NCBI GenBank assembly: GCA_003152075.1
Contig: PLZG01000080.1
Span: 1 to 41,250 of the forward strand
Origin: a candidate division FCPU426 bacterium
GTDB lineage: Bacteria > Oederibacteriota > Muellerivitia > Muellerivitales > Muellerivitaceae
DNA: 41,250 bases
Direction of reading: 5' to 3'
Each line of letters starts with the position of its first letter. Position 1 is the first letter of the stretch. Shown here one piece after another: positions 1 through 10,000 of this stretch. Made by a program: the position numbers and the translations under genes. The notes beneath the pieces were generated by a model. The model worked only from the letters and a program-made list of their open reading frames with translations. It searched no databases and was not told the DNA's origin.

Positions 1-2
1 TG

Positions 3-1112
3 GCCCAGCACGGCATTGAACTGAACCTGATTCCCACCGCCGGAGGCGTGGAGAACCTTAAACTGCTTCGCGACCCGAAGTCGGGGGTCCAGCTGGGTTT
101 CGTGGAGGGCGGCGTGGCCGCCGAAACCGACTCGCCTGAATTGGTCTCTCTGGGAACCCTGGGTTATGAACCCATGTTTTTTTTCTCGCGCAAGCTCGCC
201 TCGGACCGAGTCCTGTACGCTTTAAAAGGGAAAAGGGTGGCGGTGGGGCCCGAGGGGAGCGATTCGCGGGCCTTGGTGGAGGAACTTCTCAAACGCCATT
301 CGTTGGACTTAACCCATTTCAAGGCGCTGAGTCTTTCCCCGGAGGAGGCCACGGATCAATTGCTCAAGGGCCAGATTGACGCGGCCATCCTTATGACAAG
401 TTGGGGCTCGCCGGTAGTGCGGAAGTTGGTTACCGCCCCGGGTATCGACCTGGCGAACTTCAAACGGGCCGACGCCTATGTGGCGCTTTTTCCATCTCTC
501 AGTAAGCGGGTGATTCCGGAGGGCGCTGGGGATTTGGAAAATGACCGGCCGCCCCACGACACAACCCTGCTGGCTACCAAGACCAGCCTTATCGTGCGGG
601 GAGACCTGCATCCAGCACTTCAATATCTTTTGCTGGAAATCATCTCCGAGGTTCATTCCAGGGGCGGGGTGCTACAGAAAGCCGGGGAGTTTCCCGCGCC
701 CGAGGCCCTGGAGATTTCCCTGAGTCCTAACGCGAGGCATTACTACAAATCAGGAAAACCCTTCCTCCAGCGCTACATGCCCTTTTGGCTGGCCGTTCTA
801 GTGGAACAACTGGTGATTGTAATTATTCCCTTATTGGGCCTTCTCTATCCTCTGGGAAAGGGTTTGGCGTCCTTGTACGGATGGGGAATGCAGCGCAGGA
901 TTTTCCTGATTTACGGGGAGCTTCATTGGCTGGAAAGGGAGATTGACCAGCTGGGCGGGAAGCGGCCGACGGAGGAGATTCTAGCCCGAATGAAGCACCT
1001 GGAAGAGAGAGCCAACCGGGTTCGGGTATCCTCGAAATATATCCCGATGCTCTACAGCTTAAAAGAGACCATCGCATACGTCCGCGTTCGGGTGGCTACT
1101 CTGGGGAAATAA
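3..1112 (+). CDS. TAXI-family TRAP-type solute receptor, 5' end outside window
   Basis: The reading frame is open from the first bases, so the GTG at 48 is probably an internal codon; 369 residues are visible. The opening stretch GIELNLIPTAGGVENLKLL, followed by VQLGFVEGGVA, matches the ligand-binding core of TAXI-type (TRAP-associated extracytoplasmic immunogenic) receptors, which bind small organic acids or amino acids outside the cytoplasmic membrane. After the periplasmic domain comes one strong hydrophobic segment (about nt 785-860) and then a charged helical tail rich in Glu and Arg (YGELHWLEREI region). The protein is therefore membrane-tethered and not freely periplasmic. No TRAP permease follows it; any partner would lie upstream. 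The family call is firm, the substrate is unknown. Confidence 0.8.
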   Translation, partial: AQHGIELNLIPTAGGVENLKLLRDPKSGVQLGFVEGGVAAETDSPELVSLGTLGYEPMFFFSRKLASDRVLYALKGKRVAVGPEGSDSRALVEELLKRHSLDLTHFKALSLSPEEATDQLLKGQIDAAILMTSWGSPVVRKLVTAPGIDLANFKRADAYVALFPSLSKRVIPEGAGDLENDRPPHDTTLLATKTSLIVRGDLHPALQYLLLEIISEVHSRGGVLQKAGEFPAPEALEISLSPNARHYYKSGKPFLQRYMPFWLAVLVEQLVIVIIPLLGLLYPLGKGLASLYGWGMQRRIFLIYGELHWLEREIDQLGGKRPTEEILARMKHLEERANRVRVSSKYIPMLYSLKETIAYVRVRVATLGK

Positions 1113-1141
1113 TGCCCGAATGAGATTTCTCATCCTCCGCA

Positions 1142-1321
1142 ATAGATTTGGGATTGTTTGGAACAGAAGAGGGTGAATGTTCAAAATGGTTTCTTTCGGT
1201 GAGTTGGAAGGTAAAACAGGACGACATCGAAGCGATGAAGTGGTATCAGAAAGCCCCCGAGAAAAAGAATGTGGACGCTCAAAAAGTCATTATCTTGTTA
1301 AATAAAAAAAATAAAAAGTAA
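1142..1321 (+). pseudogene. Sel1-like repeat remnant
   Basis: The frame ending at the TAA at 1319-1321 encodes DDIEAMKWYQKAPEKKNVDA followed by QKVIILL. This resembles one Sel1-like (TPR-like) repeat, whose usual pattern is EAxKWYxKAAxxGxxxAQxxL. There is no ATG or convincing ribosome site upstream in this frame, and only one repeat is recognisable. It reads as the decayed 3' end of a Sel1-repeat gene. Apart from this remnant, the 227-base gap between the TAXI gene and the reductase shows nothing else. The left boundary is arbitrary. Confidence 0.4.
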
Positions 1322-1339
1322 TTCAACTGAAAGGTAACC

Positions 1340-2320
1340 GTGCAAACTCGCAAATTAGGTAATTCGGATTTGAATATCACCCCTCTCGGCGTGGGCAGTT
1401 GGGCCATTGGGGGTCCGGAAGGTAACTACAACTGGGGCCCCCAGAATGACGAAGATTCGATCAGGGCTATCCGGGTCGCGGTAGAAAAGGGAATCAATTG
1501 GATCGACACGGCTCCCGCTTATGGCAAAGGACATTCCGAGGAGGTGGTGGGGAAGGCAATAAAGGGCTTATCGGCAAAGCCTTATGTTTTTACCAAGAAC
1601 TCTCTGGCCTGGGGTAAGGACCGGGTCATCACCAATTGCCTTAAGGCGGATTCGGTTCGGCTGGAATGCGAGGAAAGCCTGAAACGGCTGGGGGTCGAAA
1701 CCCTAGACCTCTGGCAGATCCATTGGCCCAACCCGGACTCCGATGTGGAGGAGGGGTGGGGAGAAATGGTCCGCCTGAAAAAAGAGGGAAAAGTTCGCTG
1801 GATCGGCGTTTCCAATTTCACTCCTGCTCAGATGAAGAGGGCCCAGGCAATTTCCCCTGTGACGTCACTCCAACCACCTTATTCGGCAGTGCGAAGGGAC
1901 ATTGAGAAGGAAATTCTCCCCTTTTGTAAAGAAAATGGCATCGGGGTTATCGTCTATTCACCAATGCAGGCGGGAATTTTAAGCGGGAGGATGACCCGGG
2001 AACGGATTCAAAATATGGCTGAGACCGATTGGCGCCGGAACAACGACCAATTCAAGGAACCGCTTCTCGCGCGTAATTTAGCCCTGCAGGACTTGTTGGG
2101 AAAAATCGGGGCGAGGCATGGCCATAACGCGGGTGTCGCGGCCCTAGCTTGGGCTTTGAGACGCGTTGAGGTTACGGGTGCCATTGTAGGGATCCGCCAT
2201 TCCGACCAGGTGGAAGGGCTTATTGCGGCGGGCGATTTCCGCCTTTCGAAGGACGAAATCGAAGAAGTGGACAAATTGTTTTCCGCAAAAACTGAGCCGG
2301 CCATGGTTCTCGAATCCTAA
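1340..2320 (+). CDS. Aldo/keto reductase
   Basis: A 326-residue protein, normal for an NADPH-dependent aldo/keto reductase with a TIM-barrel fold. The catalytic tetrad is visible: D56 and Y61 in DTAPAYGKG, K86 in FTKNS and H128 in QIHWP. The GVSNF segment and the PYSAVRRDIE/VIVYSPM region fit the cofactor-binding half of the barrel. It most resembles the branch of the family with a long N-terminal hairpin (GNSDLNITPLGVGSWAIGG). The start is GTG at 1340, preceded by a GAAAGG ribosome-site-like stretch. The substrate cannot be inferred. It appears to stand alone: the upstream gap holds only a remnant and the next gene is a small hypothetical. Confidence 0.9.
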   Translation: MQTRKLGNSDLNITPLGVGSWAIGGPEGNYNWGPQNDEDSIRAIRVAVEKGINWIDTAPAYGKGHSEEVVGKAIKGLSAKPYVFTKNSLAWGKDRVITNCLKADSVRLECEESLKRLGVETLDLWQIHWPNPDSDVEEGWGEMVRLKKEGKVRWIGVSNFTPAQMKRAQAISPVTSLQPPYSAVRRDIEKEILPFCKENGIGVIVYSPMQAGILSGRMTRERIQNMAETDWRRNNDQFKEPLLARNLALQDLLGKIGARHGHNAGVAALAWALRRVEVTGAIVGIRHSDQVEGLIAAGDFRLSKDEIEEVDKLFSAKTEPAMVLES

Positions 2321-2385
2321 ACCTTTAAAATTTATTTTTGAAACTATTTTTGGGATAATCTTTTTCAAATCATTCGGAGGCTTGG

Positions 2386-2589
2386 ATGAAAATCACTGAG
2401 AAAATGGCGCAAGAACTTCTTGAGGAACTTTTCAAATCGGAGTCGAAATTGAACAAGTGGCGTAAGCATGGGATCGGTATCGTTATGTCAAAAGAAACTT
2501 ATGAAGCGTTAAAAGCGGCCGATCACCCCAAAAAAGGTTTTGTTTTGCAGGGTGTTTTGGTTGAAAGGCGTGGTAATCTCCGGTTTTAA
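2386..2589 (+). CDS. Small hypothetical protein, 67 aa
   Basis: A short soluble protein with an ATG start and a good ribosome site (GGAGG, 8 bases upstream). It begins with an amphipathic, Glu/Lys-rich helix (MKITEKMAQELLEELFKSES), followed by SKETYEALKAADHP and a short Val-rich C-terminal strand ending GNLRF. No cysteines, membrane segment or catalytic motif are visible. I do not recognise the family. The ribosome site and regular codon use support it as a real gene; no function can be assigned. Confidence 0.6.
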   Translation: MKITEKMAQELLEELFKSESKLNKWRKHGIGIVMSKETYEALKAADHPKKGFVLQGVLVERRGNLRF

Positions 2590-2619
2590 TCATTAATAAA
2601 ATTCTCTTCGGGAGGTTTA

Positions 2620-2694
2620 ATGGATAAGCCTCCACTGGGGATTGGTTGGAAGGTAAAGGAACTCAAAACACCGGCATTTCTGGGAACGGGTTGA
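2620..2694 (+). CDS. Possible 24-codon mini-ORF
   Basis: An ATG at 2620 follows a strong GGAGG (2611-2615) at a 4-base spacing and opens a 24-codon frame that begins MDKPPLGIGWKVKELK and stops at a TGA at 2692-2694. It lies in the 172-base gap before the GT2 gene. It may be a leader peptide, a small protein, or the broken start of a lost gene. Nothing beyond the ribosome site supports translation. Confidence 0.25.
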   Translation: MDKPPLGIGWKVKELKTPAFLGTG

Positions 2695-2761
2695 GGTTCA
2701 AGTGGTGGAAAATCTCCGATTTTGATAGAGTCGTCCAATCCATTCCACGACAAGGAACCCC

Positions 2762-3565
2762 TTGCCTAAGACTTTCGTCGTCCTACCTGTTTACAACGAA
2801 GCGAAAACCCTGGGGAATATCCTCTCGCGCTTAAGTCCAACGGTACACACCATGGTTTGCGTGAACGACGGCTCCCAGGACGACAGTCTCGGGATACTAA
2901 CCAAGTTTGTCCACAAAAGAAAAAATACCTATATCGTCAACCAACCTGCAAATAGCGGAATGGCCGGGGCGCTGAAGGCCGGTTTTTTGTTTGTTCTTTA
3001 CTTGGGTAAAAGGGGGTTGGCCAATGAGGAGGACATCGTTGTTACCATTGACGCCGACGGCCAACATAAACCTGAATATATTCCCCAAATCGTGCGATAT
3101 TTGAAACGGAAAAAGGTAGATGTGGTCTTAACCCGACGGAATTTTTACGTCTATCCCAAATACAAGGTTTTAGGAAATTGGTTTTTGACTAGGACAAATT
3201 CGATTCTTTCGGGAATGAATTATAATGACGTGGAATCAGGGTTGAGATTGCTGAAGGTAAAGACCCTCATACCCATTTTAAGCTACTATACGGGGGTAAA
3301 ATATTCCTGCGCCCAGGAAATCGCGCTGGTTTCCGCGAGATCGGGGTTTAAAATCGATAATGAATTCAAAGTCGATATCGCTTACTACCGGGCAGGGACT
3401 ACGATTTGGGATGGTTTTATTGTCTTGTTCCTAAGTCTTCTTGCGTTCTTTCGCTGCGTTCTGGGTCTCTCGGGCAATGTTTTATTTGATGTGCCCTTAA
3501 TGAGGAGTTCTTTTGACGATTCACGGGCTTTATGGAATCGCAAGGGAAGAAGGGGGAAAGGCTGA
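2762..3565 (+). CDS. Family 2 glycosyltransferase
   Basis: A 267-residue GT-A-fold enzyme. The nucleotide-sugar core is clear: VVLPVYNEAKTL at residues 6-17, CVNDGSQDDS at 33-42 and the metal-binding DxD in TIDADGQHKPEYIP (D97, D99). A C-terminal hydrophobic stretch (GFIVLFLSLLAFF, about residue 220) may be a membrane anchor or surface helix. The start is TTG at 2762, with AAGGA about 6-8 bases upstream; no better in-frame start exists because the frame is closed shortly upstream. It is the first enzyme of the glycan-related locus that follows, and the next gene starts 3 bases after its stop codon. Likely role: transfer of a sugar to a lipid carrier or growing glycan on the cytoplasmic face. 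The donor sugar is unknown. Confidence 0.85.
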   Translation: MPKTFVVLPVYNEAKTLGNILSRLSPTVHTMVCVNDGSQDDSLGILTKFVHKRKNTYIVNQPANSGMAGALKAGFLFVLYLGKRGLANEEDIVVTIDADGQHKPEYIPQIVRYLKRKKVDVVLTRRNFYVYPKYKVLGNWFLTRTNSILSGMNYNDVESGLRLLKVKTLIPILSYYTGVKYSCAQEIALVSARSGFKIDNEFKVDIAYYRAGTTIWDGFIVLFLSLLAFFRCVLGLSGNVLFDVPLMRSSFDDSRALWNRKGRRGKG

Positions 3566-3568
3566 ACA

Positions 3569-3946
3569 ATGGATTTCAATCTTCCGAAGGTCGGCGCTTT
3601 TCTTAGTTGCAACAACATTCAACAGGATGTTTTAAGCAAAAATTATGAATTGAGGGGCGTATTCCAGGGTTTCGGTCCGCCCGGATATCCTTTGGGAGCC
3701 GAATTCATGACCTTCACCCGTTTGTTTCATGACAAGGCGGGAGAGTTTCAGATCGACATCTCGCTTTTTAACGAGAAGGGCGAGAAGATATCGGACAGCC
3801 AACCCCGCAAACTCCTATTTGGTGAAATGCAAATGCATGATTTAATCACCGCCTGGCGTGTTATGTTTCCAGCAGCGGGAATTTATGTTTTTAAGGTTTT
3901 TTGCAATAACCTAAACTTGGGTGAATACAAAATTTTTTGCCGGTAA
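3569..3946 (+). CDS. Hypothetical protein, DUF6941-like
   Basis: A 125-residue soluble protein that starts 3 bases after the GT2 stop codon, so the two are probably co-transcribed. The pattern GAFLSCNNIQQ, LRGVFQGFGPPGYP, then alternating strands (FQIDISLFNEKGEKI; GIYVFKVFCNNLNLGEYKI) suggests a small all-beta sandwich. It recalls DUF6941-type proteins, which share an opening 'C-D-N-V ... G-V-F' layout. No catalytic motif is evident. The resemblance is from memory of the pattern only, so the family call is weak; the gene itself looks real. Confidence 0.55.
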   Translation: MDFNLPKVGAFLSCNNIQQDVLSKNYELRGVFQGFGPPGYPLGAEFMTFTRLFHDKAGEFQIDISLFNEKGEKISDSQPRKLLFGEMQMHDLITAWRVMFPAAGIYVFKVFCNNLNLGEYKIFCR

Positions 3947-4085
3947 TTCGCCCTTTTTGGCCCTTTTGTAAGTGTTAATTGCCAAAAAGTTGCGATATAC
4001 TATGCGCCGTTCCGCACATTTAGGGCCTATTTAGCGTCAAAATTATTGAGCTTCAAAATACCTTCATTGAATTTAAAGGAAAAAC

Positions 4086-7000
4086 GTGGCTAAGAAAGTC
4101 AAAAGCCTTTTAACCACCGACCTTTTACGAAAACCCCTCTTTTGGCTCCTGATCATCATCCTTTTGGGCGGTTTTTTCCGTTTTTATAATTTAGATTGGG
4201 ATTTACAGCATTCCTTCCACCCTGACGAAAGAAACATTCTGGGGCAAACCTCCGCCATCCAGGCTTCGGCGGGTTACAAGGTTGGTTTTTTCGCCTATGG
4301 CCAGTTGCCAGTTTACCTGTACCGAGCTACAGGGGAATTGGTATCCACGCCTCAGTCTTTCATTGATTTTTTCCGCGGGCAGCAAAAGTTAGCCCAGGGG
4401 ATTTATTGGGCTTTTCTCCTGGTTTTATTTGCGGGTATTCTGTGGTTTTTCTCCCAAAAAAGATTTGCGTTTCAAGCCTTTGGGGGGGCCGTTGTTTTGT
4501 TTTTAATGGCCATCTTTTTCAAATGGAATTCCACCCAGTTTACACGCTTCGATGTTTTCACTACCTGGTTTGCCGCTTTGGACGGTCAAAGGGGGTCCCT
4601 TAACTTATTACACTTGACCATTCCAATCCTTCCCGTTGTTTGTTTTGCATTTGTGGCGATAGCGGCTTTTGGAATTTCGGCCTTGATTTCCTATTACCTT
4701 GAAATGGAATGGGTTGGATTGCCTTTTTATTCCGCCTGCGGCGTTACATTTCTCATGGGAGTCGTTCCAGCATTTTTTCCTGACGGATTACATATAACTA
4801 GGAATATGGCGGCCTTGGCCTTCACCCTTATTTTGTGCGCGGGGGCGGTTTGGTTCGCCTGGCTTTCCAGGGTCGGAAGGGTTGTACTGGCCTTGCTGGC
4901 AGTTTGGATTTATTTCGCTTCCCGAGTCCACGGTGGGTTCACCTACACAGGCTATGGGGAATGCATGCTCATCGGTCGATGGTGGTCCGCGCTCTTTTCC
5001 ACCCTGACAATCGGGGCCATTTATATTTTTGTCCATCGGGCCTACAAGAATAATGGGATGGCCTTATTCGCGGCTGCCAGTTTCGCCTTCGCGGTGGTTA
5101 GCATTGAACAAGCCCATTACTGCATTACCGAGTCTTTTATTACTTTGATGTTCGTGGTAGTGGCCCTCTGCGCCCTGGACATTATTGTTGAGGGTGGTTG
5201 GAGAAGTTACCTGACAGCGGGGACGGCCTTCGGACTCTCGATGGCAGCCAAAACCAGCTCCCTTTATTACGTCCTTCCCATCGTTTTGGCCCACCTCATC
5301 TTTATGGCGAAGAGATCGGCTCAAGAATGGGAGCTACAAGATAAAAAAACAAAAGCGAACCGAGAACTTAATTCGGTCCTGGCAGTCGCTCTTTTGGCGG
5401 TCATTCTGGCCATCTTTCCCCTGGTAGGATACAAATTTCAGGGTGTGATTCAGGACCTCTTTACCTTGAACCCATCGCTGGGGCACATGATCTGGATAGT
5501 TTTGTTTTCCGCTCTCACGGGATTGGGTGTGGTTTTTTCACTCTGGGGGTTCACGGAAATTAGGGTCATTCGTGCCCAAATTCCCCAGTGGATCAAGCTG
5601 GCCTCGGCCGGTGGGTTAGGTTTCTTTCTGTTTTGTCTATTGTCGCCTTGGTCCCTCCTTGATTTTGATGGGTTCATGAGTTCCCAAAATTATGAATGGC
5701 ACGTGGTTTCCATTTCGGACGCTTGTTACGTCATTCAATTCAAGGATTCGCCCCGGTACCTTTATCATCTTCTCAATTTGATGCATGTTGAATTGTGGTG
5801 GCCCTTAGGGGTTGTGGTGGTGGCTGGAATGGTTTGGGTTTTGGGAAGGTTTTTGGGAAATCTTTTCCGTCCAGTAAAAAAAGGGTATCTATTGCCTTTG
5901 CCTTTTGCACGGGGGAAGGGCTTCGCTTTTTCATTGCCAGACCTGTTAATCCTTTGTTGGTTCATCCCTTATTTCGGTTTTATCGGTTCCTGGAACACGA
6001 AGTTCATCCGATATATGGTTCCGCTCGTGCCGGCTTTTTGTATTTTTGGGGCCAGGTTTTTAAACGATCTGGTACAAAAATTTAAATCATTCCCATTCAC
6101 CCAATATGTAAGGTCTGCCGTCGCCACCGTAGTTTTGGGAGCCAGTCTATTTTATTCCATGGCCTATATGCATATTTATAGTGTTCCCCACACCTGGATC
6201 GAGTCATCGGTTTGGATGTTTAAAAACGTTCCACAGGGCGCCAAGATCATGACCGAAACTTGGGATGACGGATTGCCCACCGGGGTCGACCATCAAATGG
6301 ACTCTCGTGTTGAAGGAACCATGGGGCCCCAAAACTACGGGCATGGGGACCTGACAATTTATGAGATGCACGGGTTTCCCTCGGACGACTCCCCGGTTAA
6401 GCGGAATTATTACGCCAACATCCTTCAGCAAGGGGATTACATCAGTATCGCTTCAAAAAAAATGTGGTACTCCCTTACCAACTGTACCCCTGAATTTAAA
6501 CCCCATGGATACAATGTTTATCCCATCACTTCCCGGTATTATCGGTGCCTTTGGTCGGGCCTTTTGGGTTTCAAGATGGTCAAGGAATTCCACAGTTTTC
6601 CCAGCTTCCTGGGATGGGAGCATCCCGATGACATGGCCGAGGAGTCCTTCTCGGTTTATGACCATCCTCGGGTTTATTTTTTCAAAAGGTTTGAAACGGT
6701 TTCGCCTGAGCGGATACTCAAACTTCTGGATTCGGATGACTATGTCAAGGGAATCAATCGGGACATCATGCGGACCATCACGCCCGACAACGTGGATTCT
6801 TTTATCGCCGAAAGGCACAAATATTTGGAAGAAACCGGGTTGCTGAAGAAACTGGATGAGGCCGCACCTGTAACGGTTGCGGCGGAGAATCCCGCGAAGC
6901 CGGCAGCGGCCGCCCCCGCCACTGTTGCGGTGGCCGCGGGGTATCTTAAAAAACCATCCAAGAAACCCAACGCCGCAGGAATTGTCCCGGTTCCTGTCGT

Positions 7001-10000
7001 ACCTACCCCGGAAATCAAAATTGATCCCCCGTCGACTGTGCCAGGTTTGCCGGACGATAAAACCCTTGGAGTTTTAAAATCTTACGCCGACCATCCGATG
7101 GTCGAAGATGATATTTCTAAAATACCCGAAGCGCCTGAGGAGAAAACTTCTTACCAGTTCCGAGCGTGGTTTAGCTGGCTATTTCTTTTAATTGTTCTGG
7201 GTTGGCTGGCCTTACCCTTGACCCTCAAGGTAATGGGCCCCCTAGCCTCGGGAGCCTATTCACTCAGCAAAGTCCTGGGTTTTTTCGTTTTTGCCTGGGT
7301 GGTTTGGTTTTTCACCAGCCTTAAATTGGACCATTTCACTGTGGGTTCCTGTTGGGTTTGGTTTTTACTCTTGGCGGCGGGTTCAGCTTATTTTTACTGG
7401 CGCGATCAAAAATCCCTTAAAGCGCTCTATTTAATGCACAAACAATCCTGGCTTATCCAAGAGGGGGCTTTTGCCTTAGCTTTTTTGGTGTTTACATTGG
7501 TGAAGATATACATCCCCAATATCCATGATCCAGTAGGGGAAGGGTATAACGGCGGCGGTGAGGCGGGTATGGATTTTGGGTTTTTGGCCTCGGTGGTTCG
7601 CGGTGAAACATTCCCGCCCCAAAATATGTGGATGGCCGGGTTGCCCATTGGGTATAGCTTTTATTACGGTCACCTGATGATGGGTATTCTCACCAAGACT
7701 TTGGGATTGGTCCCAGCGGTCACCTATAACCTTGCCCTGATCACCCTTTTTGCCATGATTTTCTCCTGCGCATTTGGGTTGGCCTTTGCCTTGTCCGGAC
7801 GGCTCATCAGTGGCTGGATCGCCGGGTTCTTGTGCGCCGTGGCGGGAAACCCAGCGGGCGCGAAACAATATATGGACGTGATTCACCAATGCTTCGCCTC
7901 GATGAGTCTGGGGCCACTAATGCAGCATACCTATGACTTTTTCGGGCCGACGAGGGTAATACCGCCCCTTTCCATCAACGAGTATCCCTATTTCAGCGTT
8001 TTGTATGGCGATATGCACGCCCATACCCTGGCAATGCCTTTCGCCATGTTACTTATTGGGGCCGTCGCCTCACTTTATATGTCGAAGTCGGTTAATCCTT
8101 TTGACTTTAAAAATGACTGGCCGGTCCTGTTAACCATTGGATTTTTGCTTGGGGGGGTCGCTTTTTTGAATTCCTGGGAAATACCTGTCTGGGTAATTTT
8201 TACTGGAATTATTTTGGTAGTTCGCCATCTTTCCACTTTGAATGGCAAAGTCTTACAGAGGGGACTGACTATCGTTTTTGGCCTTTTGGTGGCGGCCCTG
8301 ACTATTTTGGGATGGTGGACCAGGGCCAAACCTGGTTTAGATCCTCACGCGGTAGGAGGAAATACCGCTTACCTGGTTTTCTTTGTTTTGCTCGGATTAG
8401 CCGGTGCGACCATTTGGCTATATCAACAAAAAACAACCGTGATATTTTCAAAGCACTTAGTGGCTATTGCCATCGGTATGGTTGCTCTTTTTACCGCGAC
8501 AGGTCTCTTATGGGCACCTTTTTTCGCTGGATTTCATCCTCAGCAGAGCACCGTTTTGTGGGTGTTGCCCACAATTCGGACCTCCGTCAGGAATTATTTT
8601 AATGTTCATGGATTTTTTCTTGCGGTCATTTTATTGAGTTTTGTGACCGCTTACTCCGATGAAATCGTTAGGTGGATGGGAAGGGCCAAATTAAAAAAAC
8701 ACCGGCCCAAACCTTTGATTGATCAATTGCTGGAGTGGTTAGAGAAAATGGTGTTACCCGAAAACGCGGTCCAAGGAATGGTCACTCTTGGTTTTGCGAC
8801 TTTGGGAGTGATTTGGGGAGCTTCCTGGATTGAGTGGACTGAGCCCCCGGATAAGACCGCCTATTCACAGTTTTTGGGGATCGTGGCGGTAGGATTGTTG
8901 TTGGCCGCTCTTTATTTGAGGAAGCGGTGGGAATTGTGGCTGGCCGAAGCCACATTGGTTTTGCTCTGGATGGCGGTGTTGGTCCTCCATGGAATACACC
9001 TGATCCAAGATTTGCCCTTCACGCTGAACCTAGGTTTCTTTTCCCTTTTGTGGCTTGTGGCGTTTTTCCACCTGGGATTGGCGGTTAAGGTTTTCAAAAA
9101 CCGCAATCTTTCTTTCGCCTATCTTTTAGTTTCATGTTTCTTTTTTATCACGGCCTTCGTGGAAATTTTTGCCATGAGTGAGTACTTTGGATTCGGCGAA
9201 GGGATGCGGAACAATACACTGTTTAAGTATTACATTATCGCGTGGGAAATGGCGTCCATCACTGCTGGAGTCTTTTTGCCGCAGATATTTGATTTTTTCG
9301 TGAAATTGTTCAGGTTGGTGAAAAAGGAATGGCCGGTGCCCCGAAGGGTAATGTTGGTTTTCTCAGGTTTTTTCATTTTTGTCCTTCTTTGGGCTTTGCT
9401 GGAGAGCTTTTATCCCTACATGCAATCATCCCTTGTTTACATCTCCGACATTGTTCTTGTCGGGGGGATTCTCGCCTGGGGGCTGTTGGAAAAATGGTTC
9501 AAAAAATGGAATTCGAAACGGATATTTATTGGCGTCTCTGCCGCCCTCATCTTTATTTCCTTGATTGCGTCAATTCCGCAGGGTAACGGTAGGGGATTGG
9601 CCCTCGTCCAACATTGGGCCGTGGATTTATGCGTTGGGTTTATATTTCCGGCCGCTTTAGCCTTCGCCCTAGTAAGCCTTGGTTATTTGTTGATGGAAGG
9701 TCGCAAGGATATTGGGAGGAGAATGGCTTCCTATGGTTGGATCGCATTGGTGGCGGGATTGGGCCTTCTCGTATCCATCTACCCTTTTGCGGCCAGTGTC
9801 AGGAAATGCCACGGTTTCTTCAATTCCATCCGGCAACAATGGGGTGGTTTCGTTGCCGGGCCCACATTAAACGGTCTCTCCTATATCCATCGTTCGAACC
9901 CGGGAGATGACGCGGCCATTCGTTTTTTAAACGACCATGTTCCTGGCCAGCCCTGTTTGATGGAGTTTGTGGGCGCGGGATATAACACTTGGGGATCCAG

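Noticed and set aside
1205-2657. Shared 12-mer TTGGAAGGTAAA at 1205 and 2646
   Set aside because: No similarity extends beyond the 12 bases, so it is not a convincing repeat.
2693-2730. Resemblance to the 3' end of the 67-residue gene (2555-2589), as if a second decayed copy
   Set aside because: Only a few positions match over about 30 bases; chance cannot be excluded by eye.
2646-2834. 62-residue frame overlapping the GT2 start
   Set aside because: It overlaps the GT2 gene in another frame, has no ribosome site and does not look like a protein family.
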